Below, in pieces: positions 55,701 through 64,000 of a stretch of DNA of 64,000 nucleotides. The position numbers and the translations under genes were made by a program. The DNA is from Bacillus sp. N1-1 (GTDB lineage Bacteria > Bacillota > Bacilli > Bacillales > Guptibacillaceae). Below the pieces are notes generated by a model, which worked only from the letters and a program-made list of their open reading frames with translations, ran no database searches and was not told the DNA's origin. Each line of letters opens with the position of its first letter. Position 1 is the stretch's first letter. The stretch lies in the NCBI RefSeq assembly GCF_009818105.1, contig NZ_CP046564.1, positions 2,542,001-2,606,000 on the forward strand, in the 5' to 3' direction.

Positions 55701-56853
55701 TGAGCTCACGACCTCTATCGAATGAAAAAAGCTCTTTAAAAAAACCCCAGAAACTTTTGTTTTCTTCCTTATCTCCCTCGTACATAATCGGTGCTTTGAT
55801 GATCGTTTCATCATTTAATTTTACATAATACATACCTACCGGCTCAGACGATCCAAGTTCATCCCATTTATTTTTATCCGGTGGCTCTACGAGTTGGATG
55901 GTTGATTCAACCTGATCCCTTTCATCTTCTGCTAACGGATAAGAAAGGTCTCTACTTAAAGTAACGTTACCTTTGTATGGTTCTTTCTTCACGTCCTTTA
56001 GCTTACCTTTAGGCTCAAGAAGGGTTAGTTCATAGTTTGCGTATCCCCAATTAAACATGGAAATGTGATCATTCCAATCGTCTGGAGCATCTAACGTTAC
56101 AGCAATAAGCGTCATGTCATCTCGCTCTGCAGTTGAAACGAGCGTTCTTTTTGCTCGTTTTGTGTAACCAGTTTTTCCACCCGTGGAATCCGAATATAAA
56201 CTTGTTAAAAGCTTATTCTTGTTACGCCATACATAATCCCACTCTTCCATTTCGTTGGGAGCCTTATGTACTTTCGTTCCTGAAATAATTCGATACGTCT
56301 CGTTATTCATGGCATACTGAGTTAGCAAGGCCATATCATATGCTGATGAAAGATGATTTTCATGATCATCCAAACCATGCGGATTCATAAATACCGTCTT
56401 CGACATCCCGATTTCTTCTGCCTTTTGATTCATTAACGTTACAAAACCTTCTAAACTTCCACCAACCTCCTCAGCGATCGCGACCGCAGCATCGTTTCCC
56501 GAGCGCAACATTAAACCGTACACTAAGTTTTCAAGCGTTATTTTTTCTCCTTCTTTTAAGTATAAAGAGGATCCTTCTGTCCCAGCAGCATTACGGCTCA
56601 CTGTTACTTTCTCATTCATTTTGCCTGATTCAATCGCAAGAACTGCTGTCATAATTTTTGTGATGCTTGCTATTCTCCGTTGGGAATACGCGTCTTTTTC
56701 ATAGAGGACCCTTCCCGTTTCTTGTTCAATTAGTATCGCGCTTCTTGCTGAAACACCGATTCCACCAGCAAAAGCCTCTCCTGGAATCATTAGAAACAGC
56801 AGAGCTGCAATTAATATTAAGACGCCAATTTTTGTCTTCAACGAGTTCATCAT
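55693..56853 (-). CDS. dacB: Sporulation D-alanyl-D-alanine carboxypeptidase DacB (PBP5*)
   Basis: Trims cross-links in spore cortex peptidoglycan. Signal peptide to about residue 29 (GEAFA), then penicillin-binding motifs SxxK (Ser63-Lys66), SGN near 122 and KTG near 230, and a C-terminal stalk region. 386 residues. The order dacB-spmA-spmB distinguishes it from other DacA/DacF paralogues. ATG at 56853, 10 nt after AAGGGA. Confidence 0.93.
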   Translation of the reverse strand: MMNSLKTKIGVLILIAALLFLMIPGEAFAGGIGVSARSAILIEQETGRVLYEKDAYSQRRIASITKIMTAVLAIESGKMNEKVTVSRNAAGTEGSSLYLKEGEKITLENLVYGLMLRSGNDAAVAIAEEVGGSLEGFVTLMNQKAEEIGMSKTVFMNPHGLDDHENHLSSAYDMALLTQYAMNNETYRIISGTKVHKAPNEMEEWDYVWRNKNKLLTSLYSDSTGGKTGYTKRAKRTLVSTAERDDMTLIAVTLDAPDDWNDHISMFNWGYANYELTLLEPKGKLKDVKKEPYKGNVTLSRDLSYPLAEDERDQVESTIQLVEPPDKNKWDELGSSEPVGMYYVKLNDETIIKAPIMYEGDKEENKSFWGFFKELFSFDRGRELNG

Positions 56854-56919
56854 GACATCCACGTCCCTTAGGCTCTGTATTTGTACAAGTCTATGAGCAT
56901 GAATCGTGGGATATGTCTA

Positions 56920-57468
56920 TCAATCCTCGTTTACGTTTGAAAATACAACCCGATAATCTGTGACATCTTTTAACGCCTTTTCTTCAATTGGAATGCGAAC
57001 TTTCAATAACAAAATCCCGTTTAAAAGTGTAAACACAATTGCCGTAATATAAGAGGAAAAAATAAGTGGGAGTGAAATAATTTCGAGGGCCACAATAATA
57101 TAATTGGGATGTTTCATATAACGGTAGGGTCCTGTTTTGACAACGTTAGCATCTGGCAGAACAATAATTTTCGTATTCCAAAACCGTCCAAGGCTTTTGA
57201 TTGTCCAAAAACGAAGAAATTGTGCCAGAACAAATATTCCTAACATGATTGTCCAAAGTATCGATAATGAAAAGCCACGTAATATGGTTTCAATGCAGAC
57301 AGCAAGAAGAAAACTGATATGCAGCATCACGATATACTTATAGTGGTTTTGGCCTATTTCTTTCGCTCCTCGCTCCTTCATCCACTTCTCATTACTCTTC
57401 GCAAGCATTAGTTCACCTAAACGCTGAATAACTAGAATACTAAAAACACCCGCAAACAGAAGACTCAT
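56920..57468 (-). CDS. bpsB: Isoprenylcysteine methyltransferase-like protein BpsB
   Basis: Membrane methyltransferase of 182 residues (ypbQ in B. subtilis), about five hydrophobic segments with the conserved GPYRYMKHPNY motif near residue 116 and the C-terminal IPIEEKAL. Acts on the alkylpyrone products of BpsA by methyl-ether formation in B. subtilis. Start overlaps the bpsA stop (ATGA), with AAAGGAGGG upstream. Confidence 0.88.
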   Translation of the reverse strand: MSLLFAGVFSILVIQRLGELMLAKSNEKWMKERGAKEIGQNHYKYIVMLHISFLLAVCIETILRGFSLSILWTIMLGIFVLAQFLRFWTIKSLGRFWNTKIIVLPDANVVKTGPYRYMKHPNYIIVALEIISLPLIFSSYITAIVFTLLNGILLLKVRIPIEEKALKDVTDYRVVFSNVNED

Positions 57469-58562
57469 TTATGTCCCTCCTTTTCCCATTTTAATAACAA
57501 TAGTTCTGAACAAAACCCAGGTCCTAGTGCAGCCATAAGTCCAATATCTTCTTCTTTACAACCGCTTTGTAAAATTTGATCCAATACGTATACAACCGTT
57601 ACAGAACTCATATTGCCATAATTTCTTAACACATCTCGCGAAACAGACGTCATGTCATGACTGAAACCAAGTGCTTCCTCGTAAGCTGTCAACACTTTTG
57701 TCCCCCCAGGATGAGCAATAAAATAGTCGATTTCTTCGGTAGTTTTCTTCTCTGAGCTAAGAAATTGTAAAACATTTGGTTCAAGCCAACTTGCAACAAT
57801 TGATGGAATTGATTTAGAAAAAACAACGTGTAAGCCTTCATTGCTTACTTCCCAGCCCATTACATCTTCCGAATTCTTCATTAATGTTGATCGTGTAGCT
57901 ACTACTTTTGGCAGACTGCTCATGTTGGACCGTTTTTTAATTGGTGACTTTTCTCCAATCATTAAAACGGAAGAAGTTCCGTCTGCAAACAATGCCGTAC
58001 CTATTAGATTACTTTTGGAGTAGTCCCCGTGCTGAAAAGTTAAGCTACACAACTCTACATTTATGACAAGAACAGCCTGCTCCGGGTGAGCAAGACAGTA
58101 ATCATTAGCTCTCGCTATACCTGCAGCTCCTCCCGCACAACCAAGACCCCAAATCGGAATACGCTTTGTATGAAGAGAAAACGGAAGAACATTCATAAGT
58201 CTTGCCTCTATACTTGGTGTTGAAATTCCTGTTGTTGAGACAAAAAAGATCGCATCTATATCTTCACAGCTAACAGCTGCTTTTAGATAAGCTGGATTCT
58301 GAAGACATTCCTCTACTGCCTTCTTCGCATATTCAACAGCAAGCGTAATGTATTTTTCGTTTTTTTCTTCGAAGGTTGGTCCGCTACTGTACCACTCTAG
58401 CGGCATCGCAAAATATCTTGTATCAATTTCTGCACTTTGAAAAACAGGAAGCAGGCGTTCAATATCTTTAAAATGTTGACCAAACTGTTTTTTGGCAAAT
58501 GAGGCAGCTTCCGTTTGTTCGAGGCAATGAGGGGGTAGACATTTCCCGATTGATAGGATCAT
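57465..58562 (-). CDS. bpsA: Type III polyketide synthase BpsA
   Basis: Chalcone-synthase-like enzyme that extends long acyl-CoA chains to alkylpyrones. Catalytic triad Cys142 (GLGCAGG), His284 (IAHPGG) and Asn317 (NYGNMSS). 365 residues. AAAGGAG precedes the ATG. The bpsA-bpsB pair is elsewhere in B. subtilis; here it lies between scpB and dacB. Confidence 0.92.
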   Translation of the reverse strand: MILSIGKCLPPHCLEQTEAASFAKKQFGQHFKDIERLLPVFQSAEIDTRYFAMPLEWYSSGPTFEEKNEKYITLAVEYAKKAVEECLQNPAYLKAAVSCEDIDAIFFVSTTGISTPSIEARLMNVLPFSLHTKRIPIWGLGCAGGAAGIARANDYCLAHPEQAVLVINVELCSLTFQHGDYSKSNLIGTALFADGTSSVLMIGEKSPIKKRSNMSSLPKVVATRSTLMKNSEDVMGWEVSNEGLHVVFSKSIPSIVASWLEPNVLQFLSSEKKTTEEIDYFIAHPGGTKVLTAYEEALGFSHDMTSVSRDVLRNYGNMSSVTVVYVLDQILQSGCKEEDIGLMAALGPGFCSELLLLKWEKEGHK

Positions 58563-58675
58563 TGGCTTTTACTCCTTTTACCTTTTCAACTAGTTTCCGA
58601 AATCCTCCTGCTTTTTATACAAGAAGTTCCAGCGGAGCGGGATTTGTTCTCATGTTTCGTTGCTTATTAAAACGA

Positions 58676-58706
58676 AAAAAGATGTCTCAATCTCGAGACA
58701 TCTTTT
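58676..58706 (-). terminator. Terminator of the scpAB unit, overlapping the last codons of its final gene
   Basis: Minus-strand AAAAGATGTCTC, loop GAGATT, GAGACATCTTTTTT. The stop codon (58689-58687) falls at the loop end of the hairpin. Confidence 0.88.
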
Positions 58707-59070
58707 CATTTTCATTATTTAACGTATTCGTAGACTTATTTCTCTTAATTTTAGCTAAACTCGCGTAAAGGTTCGATAAATTCGACTTATCCAGTTGGTG
58801 AAAAAACTCTTCTTCACTATTGATATAGAGACGTTTTCTTCCTGGATAAAACGAAAGGAGATTTAGAGCAACAGCCTCCTGTAATGGTAGATCATAATCC
58901 CATATCCCTCTAGCCAATGCCGTTTCACCAAAAATAGCAGGATACAAGACATGAAATCTTTTTTCATTTCCATCCTGAACATAAGTTACAGTAGAGCGAA
59001 CGAACGAATCCTCTGGGGAATTGGACCGCTCTTTCTTTAGGTGTTCATAGGTGACATCAACTACTTTCAT
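58687..59070 (-). CDS. Unknown protein downstream of scpB
   Basis: Not recognised. 127 residues, soluble, with a conserved-looking core (HVLYPAIFGETALARGIWDY) and a polar C-terminus rich in Asn, Lys and Glu. GGAGGAT precedes the ATG, 29 nt after scpB, so it is in the scpAB operon. It is at the place of ypuI in B. subtilis but does not resemble YpuI in length or sequence. Confidence 0.7.
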   Translation of the reverse strand: MKVVDVTYEHLKKERSNSPEDSFVRSTVTYVQDGNEKRFHVLYPAIFGETALARGIWDYDLPLQEAVALNLLSFYPGRKRLYINSEEEFFHQLDKSNLSNLYASLAKIKRNKSTNTLNNENEKMSRD

Positions 59071-59099
59071 CGATTATCCTCCTTCACCAATTAAGCAAG

Positions 59100-59678
59100 T
59101 TATTCTGGAATTTCCTGAAACTTCTCAAAAAACAGGTCTGCTTCTTCCTCTTCCTTATCTTCGCTACCATCTGGAAGTGGCGGGAGATCTTTAATTGAGC
59201 TTAATCCAAAATGAAAAAGAAACTCTCGTGTCGTTCCATAAAGAATCGCTCTGCCGGCTTTTTCCGCTCGCCCTGCTTCTTTGATGAGTAATTTACTCAT
59301 CAAAGTTTGAAGAGGCTTATCCGTTTTCACGCCTCGAATCTCTTCAATTTCAACCCTCGTAATCGGTTGTTTATAAGCGATGATCGCAAGCGTTTCAAGA
59401 GCAGCTTGCGAAAGCGTATGATTACCAGGTGTGTCGACTAGCTTCTCGATATAAGACGCGTTTTTAGCATTTGTCGTTAGTTGATAGCCCCCACCGATGA
59501 AGCTAATCTTAAAACCACGATCTTTTTCATCATATTCTTGTTGCAAATCTTTTAGTGCATCTAGAAGGGTGTCCTCCTCTAACGAAGTAGTTTCACAAAG
59601 AGATTTGACAGTAATCCCTTCGTCCCCAACCACAAACAGAAGACTTTCGATGATGCTCTTTATTTCTTCATTCGTCAC
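59100..59678 (-). CDS. scpB: Segregation and condensation protein B
   Basis: Winged-helix kite subunit of the Smc-ScpAB condensin. 192 residues with two winged helices (about 1-80 and 85-165, the second with TLAIIAYKQPITRVEIEEIRG) and an acidic tail. GTG start overlapping the scpA stop as GTGA. Confidence 0.96.
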   Translation of the reverse strand: MTNEEIKSIIESLLFVVGDEGITVKSLCETTSLEEDTLLDALKDLQQEYDEKDRGFKISFIGGGYQLTTNAKNASYIEKLVDTPGNHTLSQAALETLAIIAYKQPITRVEIEEIRGVKTDKPLQTLMSKLLIKEAGRAEKAGRAILYGTTREFLFHFGLSSIKDLPPLPDGSEDKEEEEADLFFEKFQEIPE

Positions 59679-60424
59679 ACTGATGCCTTCCCTTCTCGTT
59701 CAAAAATCATGATTTCTCCAAAGTTTTGATCTTGTTCACATGCTACATCTCTCGTTTTCATTAGTTCAAGAACAGCGAGAAACGTTACAATCATATGTCC
59801 GCGATCCGCTTCACTAAAGAGCTCGCTAAAGCGTCTCCTAGTGCCTCCTTGTAACTGATGACGTATATCATTCATCCGATCTTCAATTGGAATTTCTTCA
59901 CTTTGAACTGTCGTCCGCTTTGGTTTTTTATCCTTTACTCGCCTCGTCATTTTTTGAAATGCTGCAAGCATATCGTATAAAGTAACATCCCCAATTGATG
60001 TTTGATCATCTTCTTGGGTGTATTCACTTATATCAGCAGGAGGCCGCACATAGAGCAAACTTCGACTAGACTCTTTTTTCTTAAGATCATTTGCTGCTTC
60101 TTTAAATCTTCTGTATTCAACAAGACGTTGAACAAGTTCATCACGAGGATCATCCTCAAAATCCGGATCCTGTTCCAATATTTCTTCTTCTTTTTGCGGA
60201 AGAAGCATTTTGCTTTTAATCGCAAGTAATGTTGCTGCCATGACGAGATATTCACTCGCTATATCAAGTTCTAACTCTTGCATGGTGTGTACAAATGTTA
60301 AATATTGATCCGTAATTTGCGAGACCGGTATGTCATAAATGTCAACTTCGTACTTATTTATAAGGTGCAGTAGTAAATCTAGCGGACCTTCAAACGCATC
60401 TACTTTTACATTATATTGCATCAT
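59675..60424 (-). CDS. scpA: Segregation and condensation protein A
   Basis: Kleisin subunit linking the Smc heads. 249 residues. N-terminal Smc-neck binding region FEGPLDLLLHLINKYEVDIYD-type start, acidic linker (KEEEILEQDPDFEDDPRDE), and C-terminal winged helix (RRRFSELFSEADRGHMIVTFLA). Start at 60424 after AAAGGAAG; the adjacent ATG at 60421 is equally possible. Confidence 0.96.
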   Translation of the reverse strand: MMQYNVKVDAFEGPLDLLLHLINKYEVDIYDIPVSQITDQYLTFVHTMQELELDIASEYLVMAATLLAIKSKMLLPQKEEEILEQDPDFEDDPRDELVQRLVEYRRFKEAANDLKKKESSRSLLYVRPPADISEYTQEDDQTSIGDVTLYDMLAAFQKMTRRVKDKKPKRTTVQSEEIPIEDRMNDIRHQLQGGTRRRFSELFSEADRGHMIVTFLAVLELMKTRDVACEQDQNFGEIMIFEREGKASV

Positions 60425-60583
60425 TTTCCATCTTCCTTTATTCATGTCCATCGAGTATACCGATTATATCATATTTCCACTATACGACCGATGATGGATC
60501 TCTTTAAAAGTTATCTATAAAGCGATGCACTTTCGATGCCTCGCGCTCATGTGCTACACTACAAAAGAAACGGAGGAATCAGT

Positions 60584-61111
60584 ATGTATCCAGAAGCTTA
60601 TATTGAATATCTGGCTCATTTCCACGGTCTTCGTGACTATTTTGAGTGTCATGAAATTCTAGAAGAACATTGGAAGGAAGATCCTCGAGAAAGTCGTAAG
60701 CTTCATTGGGTAGGGCTTATCCAAATTGCTGTTGGACTCTACCATCATCGACGCGGTAACTTCGCTGGTGCCAAAAGAATGATTACGAATGCGAGGCGTA
60801 TTGTATTAAATGAAAGAGAAGAACTTGAGCATTTAGCCATCAATATTGATGAGCTTTCTGAAAACCTCGCTTCCGAACTTCAACGAATCAACGAAGCCTT
60901 GCCGTATAACAGCTTCGAAATACCACTTACAAATAATGCTCTTCTCACTATGTGTCAAAATAGATGTCTTGAACTCGGATGTATTTATGGTAGCAAAAGT
61001 GATCTTGCTAACATTGAACTGATTGATCGTCACACAAGAAGAGATCGATCAGATATTATCCAAGAAAGAAAGCAACAACAACAATTAAAACAGCAGAAAA
61101 GGAACGGCTAA
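60584..61111 (+). CDS. ypuF: YpuF-like DUF309 protein
   Basis: 175 residues, all helical. The N-terminal DUF309 signature FHGLRDYFECHEILEEHWK with the conserved HEIxE, then LIQIAVGLYHHRRGN. The C-terminus is rich in Gln, Lys and Arg. Function unknown. ATG at 60584 with GGAGGAAT upstream. Divergent from scpA and convergent with ribT; its stop codon lies in the loop of the shared terminator. Confidence 0.88.
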   Translation: MYPEAYIEYLAHFHGLRDYFECHEILEEHWKEDPRESRKLHWVGLIQIAVGLYHHRRGNFAGAKRMITNARRIVLNEREELEHLAINIDELSENLASELQRINEALPYNSFEIPLTNNALLTMCQNRCLELGCIYGSKSDLANIELIDRHTRRDRSDIIQERKQQQQLKQQKRNG

Positions 61112-61128
61112 GCCGTTCCTTTTCTGCT
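61092..61128. terminator. Bidirectional terminator of ypuF and ribT with TAA in the loop
   Basis: A perfect 17-bp inverted repeat (61092-61108 with 61112-61128) whose three-base loop is exactly the ypuF stop codon TAA. The last five codons of ypuF form the 5' arm. Confidence 0.88.
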
Positions 61129-61141
61129 TATAATCAATCGT

Positions 61142-61513
<372 letters not shown>

Positions 61514-61727
61514 TCATTAAAGTAATTCTTGGCTCTCCGTTTTGTAACATATTCGAACGTAAATGAGAATGTTCATCTCATCTAACGAAAGAGCGCAGTG
61601 AGCATGATCACTTTCGATCACGCACAAACGAATCCACTAATATTCTTGATGACTTCCGGGTATTTCACAAGTTTTATCTACCCTTTTTCGCATATCATAC
61701 TCATCATAGCCAAAAATGAACAGATAA

Positions 61728-62198
61728 TCAACCTTCAAATGATTTTGATAAATTCGCCATTTCAATTGCCGCAGTTGCAGCGTCCCAGCCTTTATTCCCA
61801 GCCTTAGTACCAGCGCGCTCTACTGCTTGTTCAATTGTATTTGTAGTTAATACCCCAAAAATAACAGGAACGCCAGTCTGCATCGTTAAGTTCGCTACTC
61901 CTTTTGAAACTTCGCCACACACATAATCAAAATGCGGTGTTGCTCCACGAATAACGGTTCCTAGCGTAATAATCGCGTCATATTTTCCGGTATCCACCAT
62001 TTTTTTTGCAGCAAAAGGAATTTCAAATGCCCCTGGCACCCAAGCTACATCAATGTTATCTTCTGAGAGGCCATGGCGTTTTAATGCGTCTTCAGCACCC
62101 CCAAGTAATTTACTTGTAATAAATTCATTAAATCTTCCTACTACTATACCCACTTTTAATCCAGATCCAACCAAATTTCCTTCAAATGTTTGTCCCAT
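61728..62198 (-). CDS. ribH: 6,7-dimethyl-8-ribityllumazine synthase
   Basis: Penultimate step of riboflavin synthesis, forming an icosahedral capsid in Bacillus. GRFNEF near residue 22, WVPGAFEIP near 53, and the catalytic His in [11 protein letters not shown] near 88. 156 residues. AGGAGG precedes the ATG. Confidence 0.97.
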   Translation of the reverse strand: MGQTFEGNLVGSGLKVGIVVGRFNEFITSKLLGGAEDALKRHGLSEDNIDVAWVPGAFEIPFAAKKMVDTGKYDAIITLGTVIRGATPHFDYVCGEVSKGVANLTMQTGVPVIFGVLTTNTIEQAVERAGTKAGNKGWDAATAAIEMANLSKSFEG

Positions 62199-62230
62199 CT
62201 TAAATAACCTCCTATAGTTTCGTTACTTTA

Positions 62231-63424
62231 TTAGAAATGTAGCATATGTCCTAGCTTACTGTGTTTGGTTTTCAGGTAGCGTTCGTTCTCTTTTCTTGAA
62301 GGCATTTGAAGCGCTACTCGTGACGCTACTTCAAGACCATAACCAGTTAATCCCGCTATTTTTCTAGGGTTGTTTGTTAACAAGTTCATTTTGGAGACAC
62401 CAAGATCACGCAATATCTGAGCGCCAATCCCATAGTCTCTTAAATCCGGCTTAAATCCAAGCTTTTCATTTGCTTCAACGGTATCGTAACCTTCTTCTTG
62501 AAGCTTATAAGCTTTCATCTTATTTAGAAGTCCAATCCCTCTTCCTTCTTGACGCATGTAGAGAAGCACGCCGTGCCCTTCTTCTTCTATTTGTGCCAAA
62601 GCAGCATGAAGCTGTGGACCGCAATCGCAGCGGAAAGATCCAAAGACGTCACCTGTTAAGCATTCAGAATGAACGCGAACAAGCGTCGGTTGATCAGGAA
62701 AAATCTCTCCTTTTATTAGTGCTACATGCTCTTTCTGATCAATAATGTTTGAATATCCAACAGCTCGAAAAGATCCAAATTCAGTAGGAAGTTCGATTTC
62801 TACTTCCTTTTGAACAAGAACATCTTTACGATTTCGATACTGAATTAAATCCTTAATTGTGATCATCTTCAAATCGAATTCTTCAGAGATCTCTTTTAAA
62901 TCAGGGACTCGTGCCATCTCCCCGTCTTCTTTCATAATTTCACAGATAACACCAGCAGGGGCTGAACCTGATAGTCGAGCTAAATCAACTGCTGCTTCTG
63001 TATGTCCCGCTCTTCTAAGCACTCCCCCATCCTTAGCAATTAAAGGAAAGATATGACCTGGGCGGTTAAAATCAGCGGGTTTTGCATCTGGGTGGATGAG
63101 GTATTGAATTGTTGTGGCTCTTTCAGCGGCTGAAATACCAGTGGTTGTACTTTTGTGATCTACACTAACGGTAAAGGCCGTACCATGAGAATCAGTATTA
63201 TGGTCAACCATAGGACTTAATTTCAGTTGATTCGCGCGTTGTTCAGTAATGGGCGTGCAAACAAGTCCTCTTCCTTTTGTGATCATAAAATTAATTGTCT
63301 CTGGCGTTACCTTATCAGCTAACGCAATAAAATCTCCTTCGTTCTCTCTGTCTTCGTCATCACAAACAATAACGACCCGGCCTTGCATTAAATCGTAAAT
63401 GGCTTCTTCAATTGTGTGGAACAT
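62231..63424 (-). CDS. ribBA: Bifunctional DHBP synthase / GTP cyclohydrolase II
   Basis: N-terminal DHBP synthase (about 1-200, with [12 protein letters not shown] and the [12 protein letters not shown] motifs) and C-terminal GTP cyclohydrolase II (zinc cysteines in [32 protein letters not shown]). 397 residues, both domains complete. In B. subtilis the gene is also called ribA. AGAGGAGG precedes the ATG. Confidence 0.97.
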   Translation of the reverse strand: MFHTIEEAIYDLMQGRVVIVCDDEDRENEGDFIALADKVTPETINFMITKGRGLVCTPITEQRANQLKLSPMVDHNTDSHGTAFTVSVDHKSTTTGISAAERATTIQYLIHPDAKPADFNRPGHIFPLIAKDGGVLRRAGHTEAAVDLARLSGSAPAGVICEIMKEDGEMARVPDLKEISEEFDLKMITIKDLIQYRNRKDVLVQKEVEIELPTEFGSFRAVGYSNIIDQKEHVALIKGEIFPDQPTLVRVHSECLTGDVFGSFRCDCGPQLHAALAQIEEEGHGVLLYMRQEGRGIGLLNKMKAYKLQEEGYDTVEANEKLGFKPDLRDYGIGAQILRDLGVSKMNLLTNNPRKIAGLTGYGLEVASRVALQMPSRKENERYLKTKHSKLGHMLHF

Positions 63425-63447
63425 GACTTAACCTCCTCTTGCATCAC

Positions 63448-64000
63448 TTATTTAAACCCATGATCTTCAAAAAACTGGCTCCCTAGTGAAGCAGTGGGCT
63501 CTGGCTTCGATCCGCTTCTTTGTTCTAGATATCTCATAATATACTTCCCAAGCATATCGCATTCAATGTTTACTGTATCTCCCACTCTTTTCTTACCAAG
63601 CACCGTTTCTTCGACAGTATGAGGAATAAGTGAAATCGTAAGAGAGTGTTCCCCGATCCCAAAAACAGTAAGACTTGTGCCATCTACAGAAACGGATCCC
63701 TTTTCGACAAAGTAAATTAACAGGTTCCGAGGAATGGAGATATCATAGTAAATCGCGTTATCAATTTGCTCGACTCGCGTAATTTCCCCGACACCGTCAA
63801 CATGACCAGAAACAAAGTGACCTCCAAAACGTCCATTTGCGGACATAGCCCGTTCAAGATTCACTGAAGAATTCGGCGCTAGTTGACGCAGGCTACTAGA
63901 ACGAAATGTTTCAGGCATAATATCGACAGAAAAAGAAGCATCTGTAAACGATGTAACCGTTAAGCAAACACCGTTTATCGAAATACTATCTCCTAGATGA
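63448..64000 (-). CDS. ribE: Riboflavin synthase (partial, 5' end outside window)
   Basis: Dismutates two lumazines to riboflavin. The open frame continues to the right edge; the visible part includes the first lumazine-binding repeat (GDSISINGVCLTV) and the second (VSVDGTSLTV, followed by LIPHTVEETVLG). About 183 codons are seen and the first 30 or so are missing. The FMN riboswitch and ribD of the operon are outside the window. Confidence 0.95.
   Translation of the reverse strand, partial: HLGDSISINGVCLTVTSFTDASFSVDIMPETFRSSSLRQLAPNSSVNLERAMSANGRFGGHFVSGHVDGVGEITRVEQIDNAIYYDISIPRNLLIYFVEKGSVSVDGTSLTVFGIGEHSLTISLIPHTVEETVLGKKRVGDTVNIECDMLGKYIMRYLEQRSGSKPEPTASLGSQFFEDHGFK

Noticed and set aside
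60002..60229. 75-codon plus-strand frame in scpA
   Set aside because: Antisense to the acidic linker of scpA, which gives Phe/Ile-rich shadows; no ribosome site.

Overview
The window is a contiguous stretch of chromosome from a spore-forming, low-GC Gram-positive bacterium of the Bacillaceae. The evidence is sporulation and germination genes (spoIVA, spmA/spmB, dacB, sleB, ypeB, a SpoVIF-family gene), bacillithiol genes (a BshB-type deacetylase and ypdA), menaquinone/heptaprenyl genes, a TRAP-regulated trp operon, and long colinearity with the Bacillus subtilis order hisC-trp-aro-ndk-hep-mtr-hbs-spoIVA-gpsA-der-ypfD-cmk-ypeB-sleB, ypbH to fer, res, spm-dacB, scpAB and rib. The genus cannot be fixed from the sequence; a marine or alkaliphilic Bacillus relative is only a guess. 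No rRNA, tRNA, insertion sequence, prophage or CRISPR array was seen. Most genes lie on the minus strand.

Layout. 1-9.7 kb: the aromatic supra-operon aroC-aroB-aroH-trpEDCFBA-hisC, with a well-formed TRAP-binding leader and attenuator before trpE. 9.9-11.4 kb: a divergent amidase where B. subtilis has cheR. 11.5-16 kb: ndk, hepT-menG-hepS, mtrB (TRAP itself), folE and hbs. 16-26 kb: spoIVA behind a sigma-E-type promoter, yphF, yphE, a SpoVIF-like gene, gpsA, plsY, der, the yphA/yphB/YIEGIA-cap trio, ypzI and the S1 protein ypfD. 26-31 kb: plsC, cmk, ypfB, ypeB, sleB and prsW. 31-37 kb: ansA, ypdA, gudB, ddl, a bshB2-like gene and mecB. 37-44 kb: a CarH-like B12-binding MerR regulator, ypbG, two or three poorly known small genes, ypbF, a shortened ypbE, ypbD, recQ and ypbB. 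44-50 kb: fer, serA, a PHP-type histidinol phosphatase and resDE. 50-60 kb: resABC, rluB, spmAB, dacB, bpsAB (type III PKS), an unknown gene and scpAB. 60.5-64 kb: ypuF, ribT, ribH, ribBA and partial ribE.

How the parts work together. The trp/aro block carries chorismate to tryptophan. mtrB, about 8 kb upstream, encodes the protein predicted to bind the 13 GAG/UAG triplets (5-nt register) in the trp leader. The folE, hep and men genes feed folate and menaquinone synthesis. resABC mature cytochrome c, and resDE are the matching redox two-component system. The rib genes make riboflavin.

The content is mostly ordinary and well conserved. The points most worth a second look are: the CarH-like regulator whose own promoter is overlaid by four consecutive 11-bp units; a hairpin that appears to bury the ribosome binding site of a small membrane-protein gene; three genes whose stop codons sit in terminator loops; a 16-codon leader ORF just ahead of der; loss of cheR and the motI/ypfA gene from their usual places; and bpsAB plus an unknown gene between dacB and scpB. 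I did not find a clear, wholly new multi-gene system.
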